Of a stretch of 64,000 nucleotides of DNA, positions 54,774 to 64,000 are shown in pieces. Source of the DNA: Venturia oleaginea (taxonomy: Eukaryota > Ascomycota > Dothideomycetes > Venturiales > Venturiaceae); contig JABMLP010000022.1 in assembly GCA_013176395.1 (NCBI GenBank), forward strand, positions 124,001 through 188,000, read 5' to 3'. Numbering within the stretch: position 1 is the stretch's first letter; every line of letters begins with the position of its first letter. A program made the position numbers and the translations under genes. Under the pieces are notes generated by a model, which was not told the origin of the DNA, did no database searches, and was given only the letters and a program-made list of their open reading frames with translations.

Positions 54774-55946
54774 TTTGGCGATATTCGTGATGTTGTTGGC
54801 TTCGAATTATGCAGTGACAGGTTGCACAGAATTGTTAGTCGTGCCTAGAGCAGATAATTGCTTGGCGTCGGTGTTGTCCACAAAGTTGGGGCGGTTTGGT
54901 GGATGTGGCCCTGTTGTTGGCGGGGGTCAGTTCAAAGTTGTCGCAAGGTTTGAAATGGCCAGAACAGCGCGACGCGAGGTCCAAAATTCGAAAAGTTCGA
55001 GAATCGTGATCGGATAGGACAAATGAAGCATATTATCTTGCAAGCTTGATGGCCATGATGAGTTGTTGATGGAATTTTTCGTTGTCGACGAGCTGGAGTT
55101 CTGAGATGTTGCGACGTGCAGCTGCGTCGGAAGAAGCCACCTTAGCGGGCCGGGCTTCGTGATCTCAAGTTTCCCTCCTCCGAGTATATTCTATCACCGT
55201 GACACAAACTGCAGCGGAAGTCGAAAAGTACTGGCACTTTATGTCCACGCATATCTCCGTAGCCTTTGGTAACAATCCACTTACGGCAGGCGAAAAGAGC
55301 ACCTGATGTATCACTCGCAATTGGCGGGAGAAAGTCACGTGCTGTTGCTATCTTGACTCCACTGAGGGCTAATAATTATCAATACCTCGTTCATCAAAGC
55401 TCCTCTCGTTGAACCTCTACCAAAACGCCGTCATCAATCCTGGTCCCATTCCATTCTAGATTCAGGTATCAACGCGGCCCCGCGATGCCATTCTCGAACG
55501 TCTCCCATCCAGCTGCTGATGTGGGCTCCACGTTTCTGACAACGATCTCCAGTCGATCGGAGGGTCGAACACAGCAATCTTTCCTTCTAACCTACCAAAT
55601 GCCGAGTCAGCTATTGAATGCGCCAAAGGATGAGCCGCTTTGGCCTTGTTTAGCCTGCATCTCCTTTGCATTCAAGCATCTTTCCGAAGGCTGGGGCTTT
55701 CAACATCATATTCCCAGCATTATTCCTATCCTGGCCAAGATGTGGCTGCATGGACGTATTGATGGCGCTGATCAAAGAATAATCTCCTCAGCTCCTGATT
55801 ATCATGGTATCCTTCACCACGACTCCTACTCCTTGCGTCTTTTGCTATTCTTCCCAAACATCTGACCTCTCGTCTCATTCGTTCATGGCTCGATATCATC
55901 TCTCTTGACAATTTCACAGTGTTTACCAGTACCTACCCTAATTCCA
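54774..55946. other. Spacer upstream of EPL1 and of the single-pass membrane protein
   Basis: The EPL1 promoter lies at the left. A plus-strand frame of 126 codons from an ATG at 55485 has no recognisable domain. It could be an upstream exon of the gene at 55947, but no in-frame join was found. Confidence 0.4.
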
Positions 55947-56804
55947 ATGGCTCCGCCGGTATTCGCACCGTCAAATTCTACTGACACTGGGCCCAGCCTT
56001 GCAACAAAAGTCGGCTTCGGAGCTGGTGCTGGCTTACTTCTTGTACTTATCTTCATCGGCACATACATGATACTGCGGCATCGAAAGAGGGAGCCATCAT
56101 CACCAACACAAAATGACGCTGCCAAAGTGAGAGCAGATGTTCTACGTCCGCAAGATTCAAATCTTGATTCGAAGCATCCGTTCACATGGTCGGAGGATGC
56201 GGCAGCCTTGGAGTTAACGCAAAAGAAGGAGGCAAGACGGTCGTTGGAGGGGAGAACGAACAGCCACTTGGCGCAAATCTCGGAGGAATCAGGTTCAGGG
56301 CCTTCATCTCAATTTCATGAGGGTGGTGATCGGGGTCGTACTATGTCACCGCTAGCATCTGGCCCACCAAGTGGGCATCTGTCAACCGGACACAGTTCAT
56401 TGGTTCAACCGGACGATCGCATTTCTTCAACTGGACAGTCCAGAATGCACTGGTCCAAGATACCTCCTAGCGACGACCGTCTTTCTCTCATACTCCCTAG
56501 CAGTCGAAATTCAGTCTCGGACATATATGCCTCGAGACAAGCCGCCCTGGATAGATTGAACGGGCCCATCTCACTGAATGACTTGGGATCATCCCTATAT
56601 TCCATGGATTCCCGATCTAGCTACACGCCGTCCATGCCCCAGAGGAGTCTCAGAAGATACAGTGCTCTCAGCCGTGAGCTGAATGTACGTTCGATCGACT
56701 CAAGGTATTCCAGAGAATCTACTCGCAGGCAAAGGACATCAGTTACGCTAGAAACACCACCCCGAAGTGCTTCTCGATCTCACATTGTTGATCTACATAT
56801 TTGA
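55947..56804 (+). CDS. Single-pass membrane protein with a long Ser-rich cytosolic tail
   Basis: 285 residues from the ATG at 55947. A short N-terminus (MAPPVFAPSNSTDTGPSLAT) with one glycosylation sequon is followed by a membrane segment at residues 21-43 (VGFGAGAGLLLVLIFIGTYM), a basic stop-transfer RHRKR, and about 240 Ser/Arg-rich, probably disordered residues. The open frame extends upstream of this ATG to a possible acceptor (TTTCACAG at 55903-55910), so an upstream exon with an extracellular domain may be missing from this model. The layout resembles fungal cell-surface sensor-like or Mid2-like proteins. The family is not identified. Confidence 0.6.
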   Translation: MAPPVFAPSNSTDTGPSLATKVGFGAGAGLLLVLIFIGTYMILRHRKREPSSPTQNDAAKVRADVLRPQDSNLDSKHPFTWSEDAAALELTQKKEARRSLEGRTNSHLAQISEESGSGPSSQFHEGGDRGRTMSPLASGPPSGHLSTGHSSLVQPDDRISSTGQSRMHWSKIPPSDDRLSLILPSSRNSVSDIYASRQAALDRLNGPISLNDLGSSLYSMDSRSSYTPSMPQRSLRRYSALSRELNVRSIDSRYSRESTRRQRTSVTLETPPRSASRSHIVDLHI

Positions 56805-57430
56805 AGCTCGAAGTACGCGCCATGATAAAGAATGGCATATTCGATACGTCTCCTCACAAATGTTCCTATCGAGTGAACGAGCCGGTCGCTTCATCATAAC
56901 TCAGTCTCAGTATCGCATCCACCCGCCAACGAAATTTCAAGGCTCTCGACCCTAGCACGCCGGGAATACTCTGGAGAGAATGAGGATAGTGCCTCGGCAG
57001 GCGGTGGACGGGACGGGGAGGGAAAAGTAGATTAGAGGGCAACGGCTTGCGAGAGAAGCAAGCTGCAGGACAGCTACCCAAAGAGAGCCGATGATTGATA
57101 TCGCTTCTTCAGGACGGGAAAAGGGAAACACTACCAGATACCCATCGACGCCATTAATGACACTTGTATAGAACTCAGTAGCACTACATCATCACGTAAT
57201 ATAATCCTTTTACCAATTCACATGTTGATGTTCCCAGATCATTTCACTGCTTTTGTCTTCTTGTATGGTTTTGAACATCACACTTCATACTAGCTGTTCG
57301 CACTCATTTGGTCCCATACTGACTTTTGGCTTTGCGATGGGAAAGCAAGCATCTACGAAGTCCCATTGCGTCTTCAGCTCTGGCAATAATTCGAGACAAG
57401 GCCTAAGTGTATCAGATCTGTTAGTCATCA
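56805..57430. other. Spacer before tRNA-Asn
   Basis: 3' flank of the membrane protein gene; no other gene is seen. Confidence 0.4.
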
Positions 57431-57535
57431 TCCCCCGTGGCGCAATTGGCTAGCGCGTTCGACTGTTACTAGATTTCAACATTCAAAGTTGACCAGCACA
57501 TCGAGAGGTTGGTGGTTCAAGCCCACCCGGAGGAG
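57431..57535 (+). tRNA. tRNA-Asn (GTT) with a 31-nt intron
   Basis: Acceptor stem TCCCCCG / CGGAGGA, D arm with GCGCAATTGGCTAGCGC, anticodon stem TTCGA / TCGAG with loop CTGTTAA (anticodon GTT at 57465-57467), and T arm GGTGGTTCAAGCCCACC. An intron of 31 nt (57469-57499) follows the base 3' of the anticodon, the standard eukaryotic position. The fourth acceptor pair is C-A instead of the expected T-A, a single mismatch. A and B box promoter sequences are present. Confidence 0.88.
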
Positions 57536-58355
57536 TCATTCTTTTTAACCAAACCCTTTTTCCCAGCCTGCTCTCAACGTCACCAACGTTTTTACTCTCA
57601 CAGCCTTCCTTCCCACTTTTCCTAGTAACCTACCTCTTTGATATCGTACCAGTAGAAACCGAGGCTTTGAAACATGCACCATTGCGTTTTCAAAAAGAGA
57701 AAACGCATCTCGAAAGGAATGCCTGCCTGCTTGCATTCTCAGCCACGCCACAAAATCCCCTATCGCTGGGAAATTCCAGTTACGGCTGGTTCCCCGATTC
57801 GTGCAACCTGTCATGCAATGCAATGCACTGCACTGCACCTGCGCTGACGATTTTCGTTGCCCTGCCCGATGTAAATCCGATGGGAGAGTCCTTCTTAGCA
57901 TTCTACCCGTCGCGAGAGTCCGAAGCGAGACGTGAGAAGTAGGATCCATCTTAAGATGCAATGAAGCATCATGGTGTGGAAGGAGATCTTTGGGGCCAAT
58001 TTTTGTAAGGCTGTATTTCAAGGTGATGCAAGTACCGTGAACATATCATGTTTCATTGGTTAATACAAGATAGGTTATCCCACAATTTCTTTAGAACGTT
58101 CACCCGCGCTGGAATCCAAATGCATAGCAAGTACAGTTTACGTCATTAGGATTACGTGTGATCAGGGTATCTATTGTAGGTCGTGACTTCTAGTAACATT
58201 CTTCTCCGTAGTAAAACCAGGCAAAATTGACTGGCCTCTGGTATGAATCCTGTCTGCAAGAAGGTGGATGCCAGGATTTGTGTTGCATTCCTCCTGACTT
58301 CCTCCGGTATGGTACAATTCAAAACGCTGATGCCCGATGATCATCTGAATCCTGT
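57536..58355. other. Spacer after tRNA-Asn
   Basis: No gene is recognised. A short TGCAATGCAATGCACTGCACTGC run (about 57813-57835) resembles the minisatellite at 2337. A run of Ts (57541-57546) shortly after the tRNA can serve as its pol III terminator. Confidence 0.4.
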
Positions 58356-59803
58356 TTACCGCTGCTCCAATCTGCCTTTACTTCTGAAGTCCCTGAAGTC
58401 TTTGGAGTTAGCAGACGATTTCGTAGGCCTTCTTTTCTTCCGCCGCGGCCCTAACAGAAATATGTAGATTTGCGTTGCCAATTGCACCGGCCACAACATC
58501 AGTGCCCGCAGTGCATCCAACGGAGCCATTGCTAGCATACTCACCCAGCTCATAATATAATCAGCCAGTCCTCCTTTCTGGTGATGTCGGGAAGCGGCAG
58601 CAGCAAGCGACAGCGCATCCTTCAGTCTCGCCTCCAAGTCTTGTAATCGCGCTTCTGTGACAATAGCTTGTGTCATGGCGCGCTTTTCATATCTCCGGAC
58701 GGCACGGTTGAGTGCGTCCAGCTGAGGCTGCAGACTCTGTCGAACGTTGCGCTCGATCATGGGTTCACTCACTGAACTTTTCTCATTTCCAACTACGAGT
58801 TGTGATGTGTCTTTTGTTTCTAGCTCTTCCAGACGTTTTGCGAGTGCTTCGATTTTGTCCATTCGCTGGTTCTCTTCTGACGCAGGAAGGGATTGGACGA
58901 TACGTTGGAGATGTAAAGTTCGCTCTTCCACCAGGTGGAAGAAGTGTAAAACAGGGCGCACTTCGGCGGCAAGGACAAACAGAGTGAGGTTTGAGTTTGA
59001 CACGAGGCCTCCAGAGGGTCGTGAAAGATATGGTCGGATATTGTGTAGCATGAAGGCGACCAGCATCGGACTGATAAAACACGATAATAATGCCGTGAGT
59101 TCCAAGGACTCAAGGGACTTCCTGGCCTCAGCACGTCGAGTTGTGACATGGCCTGGGTAACTGCCAGGTGCTTTGTCCTCATCAAGAGGATGAACTTCTC
59201 CTTCTGCCTTTTCCTGATCATCTTCTTCGCTGTCCTCTTCCACGACAGCGTATTCGGCATCGGGATCAACGTCGGCGAGCTTGAGTTCCTGGGTGGAGTA
59301 GTACCATTGCCTGTGAGCATGTTAACATTTCGCTCTCTAGCAGAATGATTGACGAAATGCAACTTACCATGGCCATTTGACAGACCAGTATAGAAATAAA
59401 CAGCCCAGTCCTAGCATGAGAACATCCGTCATTAGAGCGCTACCATTCTCGAAGAACAGTCCGGCGAAAGCGGGCAATGCGACAAAGGCCAGGGCCAGAG
59501 AGTGCCATTGTTGTGTAGGTTCGTCAGGGTCGTAAAGAGGGTCTTCGTTGATGCGAGGGAGAAATATGCTGTCGGTCGAGGTACGCGAGAACTACAAAGA
59601 ACATCAGCGGTTTTGTTCAGCCGACACATTAAACGACGACGCACCTGTCGCGAACGCACTCGTCGCAGCGGAGGCTCGGTCTGAGACTTCTTCAAGCCAG
59701 AAGCCGTACGGCCGAACTGGAGGCCAGGTCGAGCTTGTCCAGTGCTCGTCGCGACCGAGTCGTTGTCCGACTGGCGCAGCGGCGTAACGTCGCCTTCGTC
59801 CAT
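58356..59803 (-). CDS. Conserved fungal multi-pass membrane protein with coiled coil, unknown function
   Basis: Exons 59803-59645, 59591-59368 and 59310-58356 give 445 residues; both introns keep frame. A disordered, basic N-terminus is followed by two hydrophobic segments (WHSLALAFVALPAFAGLFF and TDVLMLGLGCLFLYWSVKW). Next is an acidic loop (VVEEDSEEDDQEKAEGE), then a third segment (LTALLSCFISPMLVAFMLH), a long heptad-rich coiled coil and a C-terminal hydrophobic part (YIMSWVSMLAMAPLDALRAL) ending in a basic tail (GPRRKKRRPTK). The sequence looks like a protein found across Pezizomycotina without known function. ER or nuclear envelope is a guess from topology. Confidence 0.82.
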
Positions 59804-59923
59804 TCGGTCGCGTGTCCTGATGTTATGGATTAGGTATGGAAGTAAGTAAGCAAGTATATATCAGACACGACTGAGGCAATACATGGACGTCAACAAGCTG
59901 GCAGTGGATTGCGACTGCCTCAG

Positions 59924-59965
<42 letters not shown>

Positions 59966-60466
59966 ATGAGCCTGTACAGTGTACTCGTACACAATGACGG
60001 TCGCGCATTACCAAAAGCTCTGGAACACACGCAGGACCGGAATCAGAAGCAGCCCTGCACCGAGCTACTTAGCCATTGTCCCTGATGAGCACCATCCGAG
60101 CCCGGATTCCGGATCAGGGACTAGTCATATCGTCACCATTCGTCCACGACATTGCCCTCGTTGTCGCTCCTACTGCAAGTTGGTGAGAACTGATGGCTTC
60201 CAGGAACGACATTGGAGAATGCTGATGTTTCTTATCCATCCCTTCACATGTGACCACCATCCCATCCTGCAGGCCGCTATCCGCCTCCGCCTGCATCTCA
60301 CCGGAATCACTTGGCAATCACTCTTCGCATGAGAATCTGCATAGCGTTTCGCTTTTCGGAATGCTTATCAAAAGTCACGTGATGATATCAAAAAGGTCAC
60401 GTTACAATTCTTATTGAGCCCTAAATCGAGCAACTGCCTCTGCAACTTCACTTCCTCAATAGCAAA
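59804..60466. other. Promoter side of the membrane protein gene and flank of retroposon copy 2
   Basis: No gene is seen. It includes the CTGAGC microsatellite and ends with the first target duplication of the retroposon (60453-60466). Confidence 0.4.
59924..59976. repeat. Hexanucleotide microsatellite, about 9 CTGAGC units
   Basis: Nearly perfect CTGAGC tandem units, with one ATGAGC variant near the end. It lies about 120 bp upstream of a start codon (59803, minus strand). Confidence 0.9.
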
Positions 60467-61711
60467 GAAAAAGCACACACAGCGAGAACTCAATTTTTGG
60501 AATTTACAAAAGTATCATCTAAAGATCATCAAAACACCTCTGCCAGTGGCCGCTCCAGCCTCTAGAGACCATCGCGCGTCCCTCAGCGTCGATGAGATAC
60601 CTCTAGAGTCGCCGTCGCGGCCACGGCAGAGCAAGCAGACGAATACATGAGCAAGCTACACGAACGATGCGTCCACCAAAGACAATAGCAACCATCTAGT
60701 CACTATCTCCCGGCTAGTCCATCATCCCAGATGACACTGCAACGCTCCGAGTCGACGAGTCACCGCTAGAACGGCAATACCTTCAACACAACTCAAACAC
60801 CAGACGCCCGCGGTGTGCAACAATCGGCACCACACACCACTGCAACGACTAGACAACCTCTCCCAACGTCTTGGCAAACCGTCCTGCTACAAGCTGTTGC
60901 CAAGAGCCTTGAGCCTCTCCCCAAACTGTTGCCTCCCAGTTATGGCATTGGCAAGAGTAGGTGCGCGACACAGTAAGCAGTAAGGACGTATAGAAGGAGC
61001 TTATTGGCGGCAAATCCCCTCTCTACAAGCCAGCAGACGTAGCCTTGAGCCTCTCCCCAGACTGTTGCGTCCCAGTTATGGCATTGGCAAGAGTAGGAGC
61101 GCGATATAGCAAGTAGGGAGAGCGACTAGCAGCAGGTAGGCTCCGACTATAAGACGGCGGGTCTATAGGACGATCGGCGCCATACAATACGGCAGCTACC
61201 AGACAGCCTCGTCTACGGGCATACCCGGAGTATCACACTCAAGCAGCGAAATCACGACTACGCTGGTTACTATTGTCTTCAGCATCACACAACCAAATAC
61301 ACTGCCGCATAGGAATCTGGTGTAAGACAACTTTCACAAGCAGAAACATACTTAGGGAACCCATTGGCCTTGAGGGATAAGGCGAGACAAAGCTGAGCAT
61401 TAGAGGGAGACTGTAGGTAGAAGGATAGCGAAACACGAGGATTGCCTCTTGAGCCTCCATAGCACAGATATACTAGCAGAGTAACCAGTGTCTACAAGAG
61501 CCCGCGGGCATTTGGAGATACTGGTTAAGGGAAAAGGAGGAGGACCGAGGGGACAGCTGGTCTTGTTTCAGTGAACGGGGCGAAGTGGGGCGCGGTGGAT
61601 TATATAATATATCACGTGTCGGCTGTCTGATGAAGTCCTCCTAACCGGACATAGCTGCGTGATTAAGCGGCTGCAACCGAGTAGGATAAAATCAATCAAT
61701 CAATCAATCAA
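60467..61711 (+). mobile_element. LINE/SINE-like retroposon copy 2 with 14-bp target duplication
   Basis: A 1245-bp copy of the element at 15468-17099, in the opposite orientation. It starts with AAAAAGCACACACAGCGAGA and ends in about six AATC units. Direct 14-bp repeats TCCTCAATAGCAAA flank it at 60453-60466 and 61712-61725. It has one copy of the 353-bp internal unit where copy 1 has two. No protein-coding frame of length is present. Similarity to copy 1 is high, with scattered transitions. Confidence 0.78.
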
Positions 61712-61725
61712 TCCTCAATAGCAAA

Positions 61726-62042
61726 CAAAAAGCCAATTATCAGTCATCTCCAACATTCTTGTTTACAATGAATAAACGCTATTGCAGAAGTTCCACCTCC
61801 CTTTCTTATTCAATCTATTCCCTTATTGACGAGATGCTTATTGACTCTGTCTTACTTCCATTCTTCTCTGCCAATTGCTTCTCTCGCTATAGACATCCGG
61901 CCTTCATTACTTCACCTGCCCTTCAGGACGACAGAAGGATACTTTCCTCTGAGACAACAGCAACGCAGCAACTACACAAGATCAACTCCATCAACTTCAA
62001 TCCCATCCTCTATACAAACCTGCCTTCAACCATCTCTCCAAA
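61726..62042. other. Upstream region of the STE3-like gene
   Basis: C- and T-rich with CAACTACACAAGATCAACTC before the start codon, as in fungal leaders. No gene is seen. Confidence 0.45.
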
Positions 62043-63467
62043 ATGGACACAACAGCAGATCCCTCCACTCTTCCCCTGGCCTCAATTTTCCTCCCAATCT
62101 TCTCCTTCATCTCCATCCTCCTCTCCCTCCCACCTCTAATCTGGCACGCTCGCAACCGCAATATCGCCGCCACAAGTCTAATCACCTGGCTAATCCTCCT
62201 AAACACAAACAACTTCCTCAACCCCCTCATCTGGCCCTCCGGAAAGTACTACTGCGATGTCCAAGTCCGAATCATGGTTGGAGCAACCATTGGTGCCATC
62301 CCTGCCTGCATTTCGGCCATTTCGAGAAGTCTTGCGAGAGCTTTGGATACGTCCAAAGATACGCGACAGGATGGGAGGGGAAGATGAAGCAAATGGGTTT
62401 CGAGGGTGTGCTTTGTGTGGGTGTTCTGGTATTCTTTATGGTGGCTATCATGTTGTTCAGGGAGTGAGGTATTTCCTTGTTCCAGTGTATGGATGCGATG
62501 GACGGCACGATGCGAGTTGGTTCAGTGTGGTGATGTTTTTCGTGCCTTCGATCATCAATCATCATGTGTCTGGGTTCGACGTACTATACTGATAAGTATT
62601 CCCTCCTCCCACTTCCATCAACGAACATCTTACTAATCTCCTCTCAACAGCCCTAGTAATCTACCGCATGTACACCCATCGCTGCTCAATAAGCATCCTC
62701 CTCGCCTCCTCCAAGACAACCAAAACCCACTTCCTCCGCCTCTTCGCCCTAAGTCTCCTCATCCTTCTCCCAGCCCTCCCAAGCTACATCTTCACCCTCA
62801 TCAACTTCCTCAAACCGGATCCAACAACCGGCCTCACACTCCACCCTTACTCCTGGTCCGCCGTCCGCAGCGGCTGGAACCAAGTCATGCTCATCCCTAC
62901 CGGCTGGGGCGCCCCTCAATGGGACCGTTGGTTCTGGGTCGCCTATGGATATATCGTTTTCTTTTGTTTTGGGGTTGGTGAGGATGCGAGGAGGGAATAT
63001 AGGGCTTGTGCTGCTGCTGTCAGATTCGCACGATGTTTCCCGAGTTTGAAAAGGGAAATCATGGAGTCGAAAAAATTGTTCCGACAAGCAGCAGCACGAG
63101 TCTTGGGAGCGTGGCCAGTTATCTCGCGCGGAAAATTGAGTGGTTCTCTGGCAAGAGTGGTCACGATATGAGCGTGGATGTGGAGTCGAGGAAGGTGTCT
63201 TGGATGAGTGGATCGACTGCGTACGAGTTACCGCTCGTTGAACCCCCGCACCAACCGAAGGCGAGCGAAGCAGGCGACAAGATCAAAGGGAGCAAGACAA
63301 GCAAATGGTCTTCCTTCGTCAACATGCCGGGATCCTTCGCCCAAGCCGTCGCTGGAGCTCAAACCCTAACACAACGACCTCTTACATCAGCAACTTCCTT
63401 GTCCAGCTCGAGCTCTATTGGTTCGGACTTTGCTGGAGATGTTATCAAGGGAATTGAATATGTTTGA
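62043..63467 (+). pseudogene. STE3: STE3-like a-factor pheromone receptor with four apparent frameshifts
   Basis: The seven-helix STE3 pattern is clear. TM1-2: LASIFLPIFSFISILLSLPP and IWHARNRNIAATSLITWLIL. TM3: CDVQVRIMVGATIGAIPACI. TM4: GFEGVLCVGVLVFFMVA, then VVQGVRYFLVPVYGC. TM5: DASWFSVVMFFVPSII. An intron follows (62596-62650), then LVIYRMYTHRCSISILL, TM6-7 and a Ser-rich tail to 63467. Successive parts lie in different frames: 0 to 2 near 62385, 2 to 1 near 62445, 1 to 0 near 62570, and again at an A6 run at 63070-63075. Each shift equals one missing base. The loop after TM2 (IWPSGKYYCD) is also short. Either the gene is decaying or the assembly has undercalled homopolymers here. STE3 binds the lipopeptide mating pheromone. 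Confidence 0.75.
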
Positions 63468-64000
63468 TTTCATGGGTTGGAATGTATGAGATAGCGTTGA
63501 GGTTCGTTCATGATGGGTGTATGGTTATCTCTGGCGTTCAAAGATTATCCCGAGAATTCTTCTGATGTCCGTATAGCTTAATCGAGTTGATAATGGAGAG
63601 GGAGCAGGAACTTATATTATCAGTCAGTGGATTCTCTAGAAGTCGGTACCCAGTTTTTAATTCATGACAATCGTGCAAGGAAAACAAACATGAAGAAGTG
63701 AAAAGTCTCGCGCTGCATACATACTCCCACGGACTCACAGTCTCATGTCATAATTCCCGATCTCAAGCAAGACTAAACATCCACTACCCGCGCCTAAACT
63801 CGAAAATCAATGCCTCTCCCACTTCCCGCCAACCCCTGCTACCTACTCTAAAACCACGCAAAACCCACCATACTAGCAACTCCCCCTCTCCCCAACAATC
63901 ACTCCCATCCCCTTGCCCAACTCAAAGCCATGCGCCCTCGGCAATCTCGTCCCCCTCGGCGCCAATCAAAGTCGCGTCTTACCATCATCCCATGATTCCC
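63468..64000. other. 3' flank of the STE3-like gene; possible gene end at the window edge
   Basis: A short minus-strand frame at about 63877-63950 (LPRAHGFELGKGMGVIVGER, then GSC and stop) could be the last exon of a gene that starts beyond the window. It is too short to assign. Confidence 0.3.

Noticed and set aside
63877..63950. Possible C-terminal exon of a gene beyond the window
   Set aside because: Only about 25 codons are visible, with an upstream stop in the same frame and no clear acceptor. Not enough to call.

Overview
The window is nuclear DNA of a filamentous ascomycete (Pezizomycotina). The evidence is short GT-AG introns of about 50-125 bp with CTAAC/CTGAC-type branch sites, a Zn2Cys6 regulator, an STE3-type receptor, an NuA4 subunit (EPL1), a vacuolar alkaline phosphatase, an intron-containing tRNA-Asn, and fungal Copia, Tc1/mariner, pogo/Fot1 and MULE transposons with stop codons of the kind RIP makes. 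A leotiomycete is my guess only. Introns were placed by eye from splice sites, branch sites and reading frame.

Layout. 0-5.3 kb: a small cysteine-rich secreted protein, a minisatellite and a DUF3405 membrane protein. 5.3-18.9 kb: transposon-rich and gene-poor, with a Copia gag relic split by an apparently intact Tc1 element, a secreted repeat precursor with Kex2 sites, and a LINE-like retroposon. 18.9-22.9 kb: a secreted subtilase and a UstYa-like gene, divergent from a shared 455-bp promoter. 23.6-26.5 kb: a decayed MULE. 27.5-42 kb: mostly ordinary genes (SET protein, PHO8, Zn2Cys6 factor, aldo-keto reductase, acyltransferase, small membrane protein, GNA1). 43-52 kb: a second transposon-rich block, with a pogo derivative nested in a dead Tc1 element, several MITEs and a broken BTB gene. 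52.8-60 kb: EPL1, a single-pass membrane protein, tRNA-Asn and a coiled-coil membrane protein. 60.5-61.7 kb: a second, inverted copy of the retroposon. 62-63.5 kb: an STE3-like pheromone receptor broken by frameshifts.

The most interesting signal is at 12.8-22.9 kb. The minus-strand gene at 12797-13427 encodes a signal peptide followed by four near-identical 25-residue peptides separated by KRKR sites, each with two conserved tyrosines. This is the architecture of fungal Kex2-processed precursors, including the ustiloxin/asperipin (dikaritin) RiPPs. About 9 kb away lies a membrane protein with two HxxHC motifs, the signature of the UstYa (DUF3328) oxidases that cyclise such peptides, paired head-to-head with a secreted subtilase. 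The region between is filled with transposon insertions. I propose a transposon-dispersed RiPP locus. The precursor architecture is seen directly; the functional link and any product are inference.
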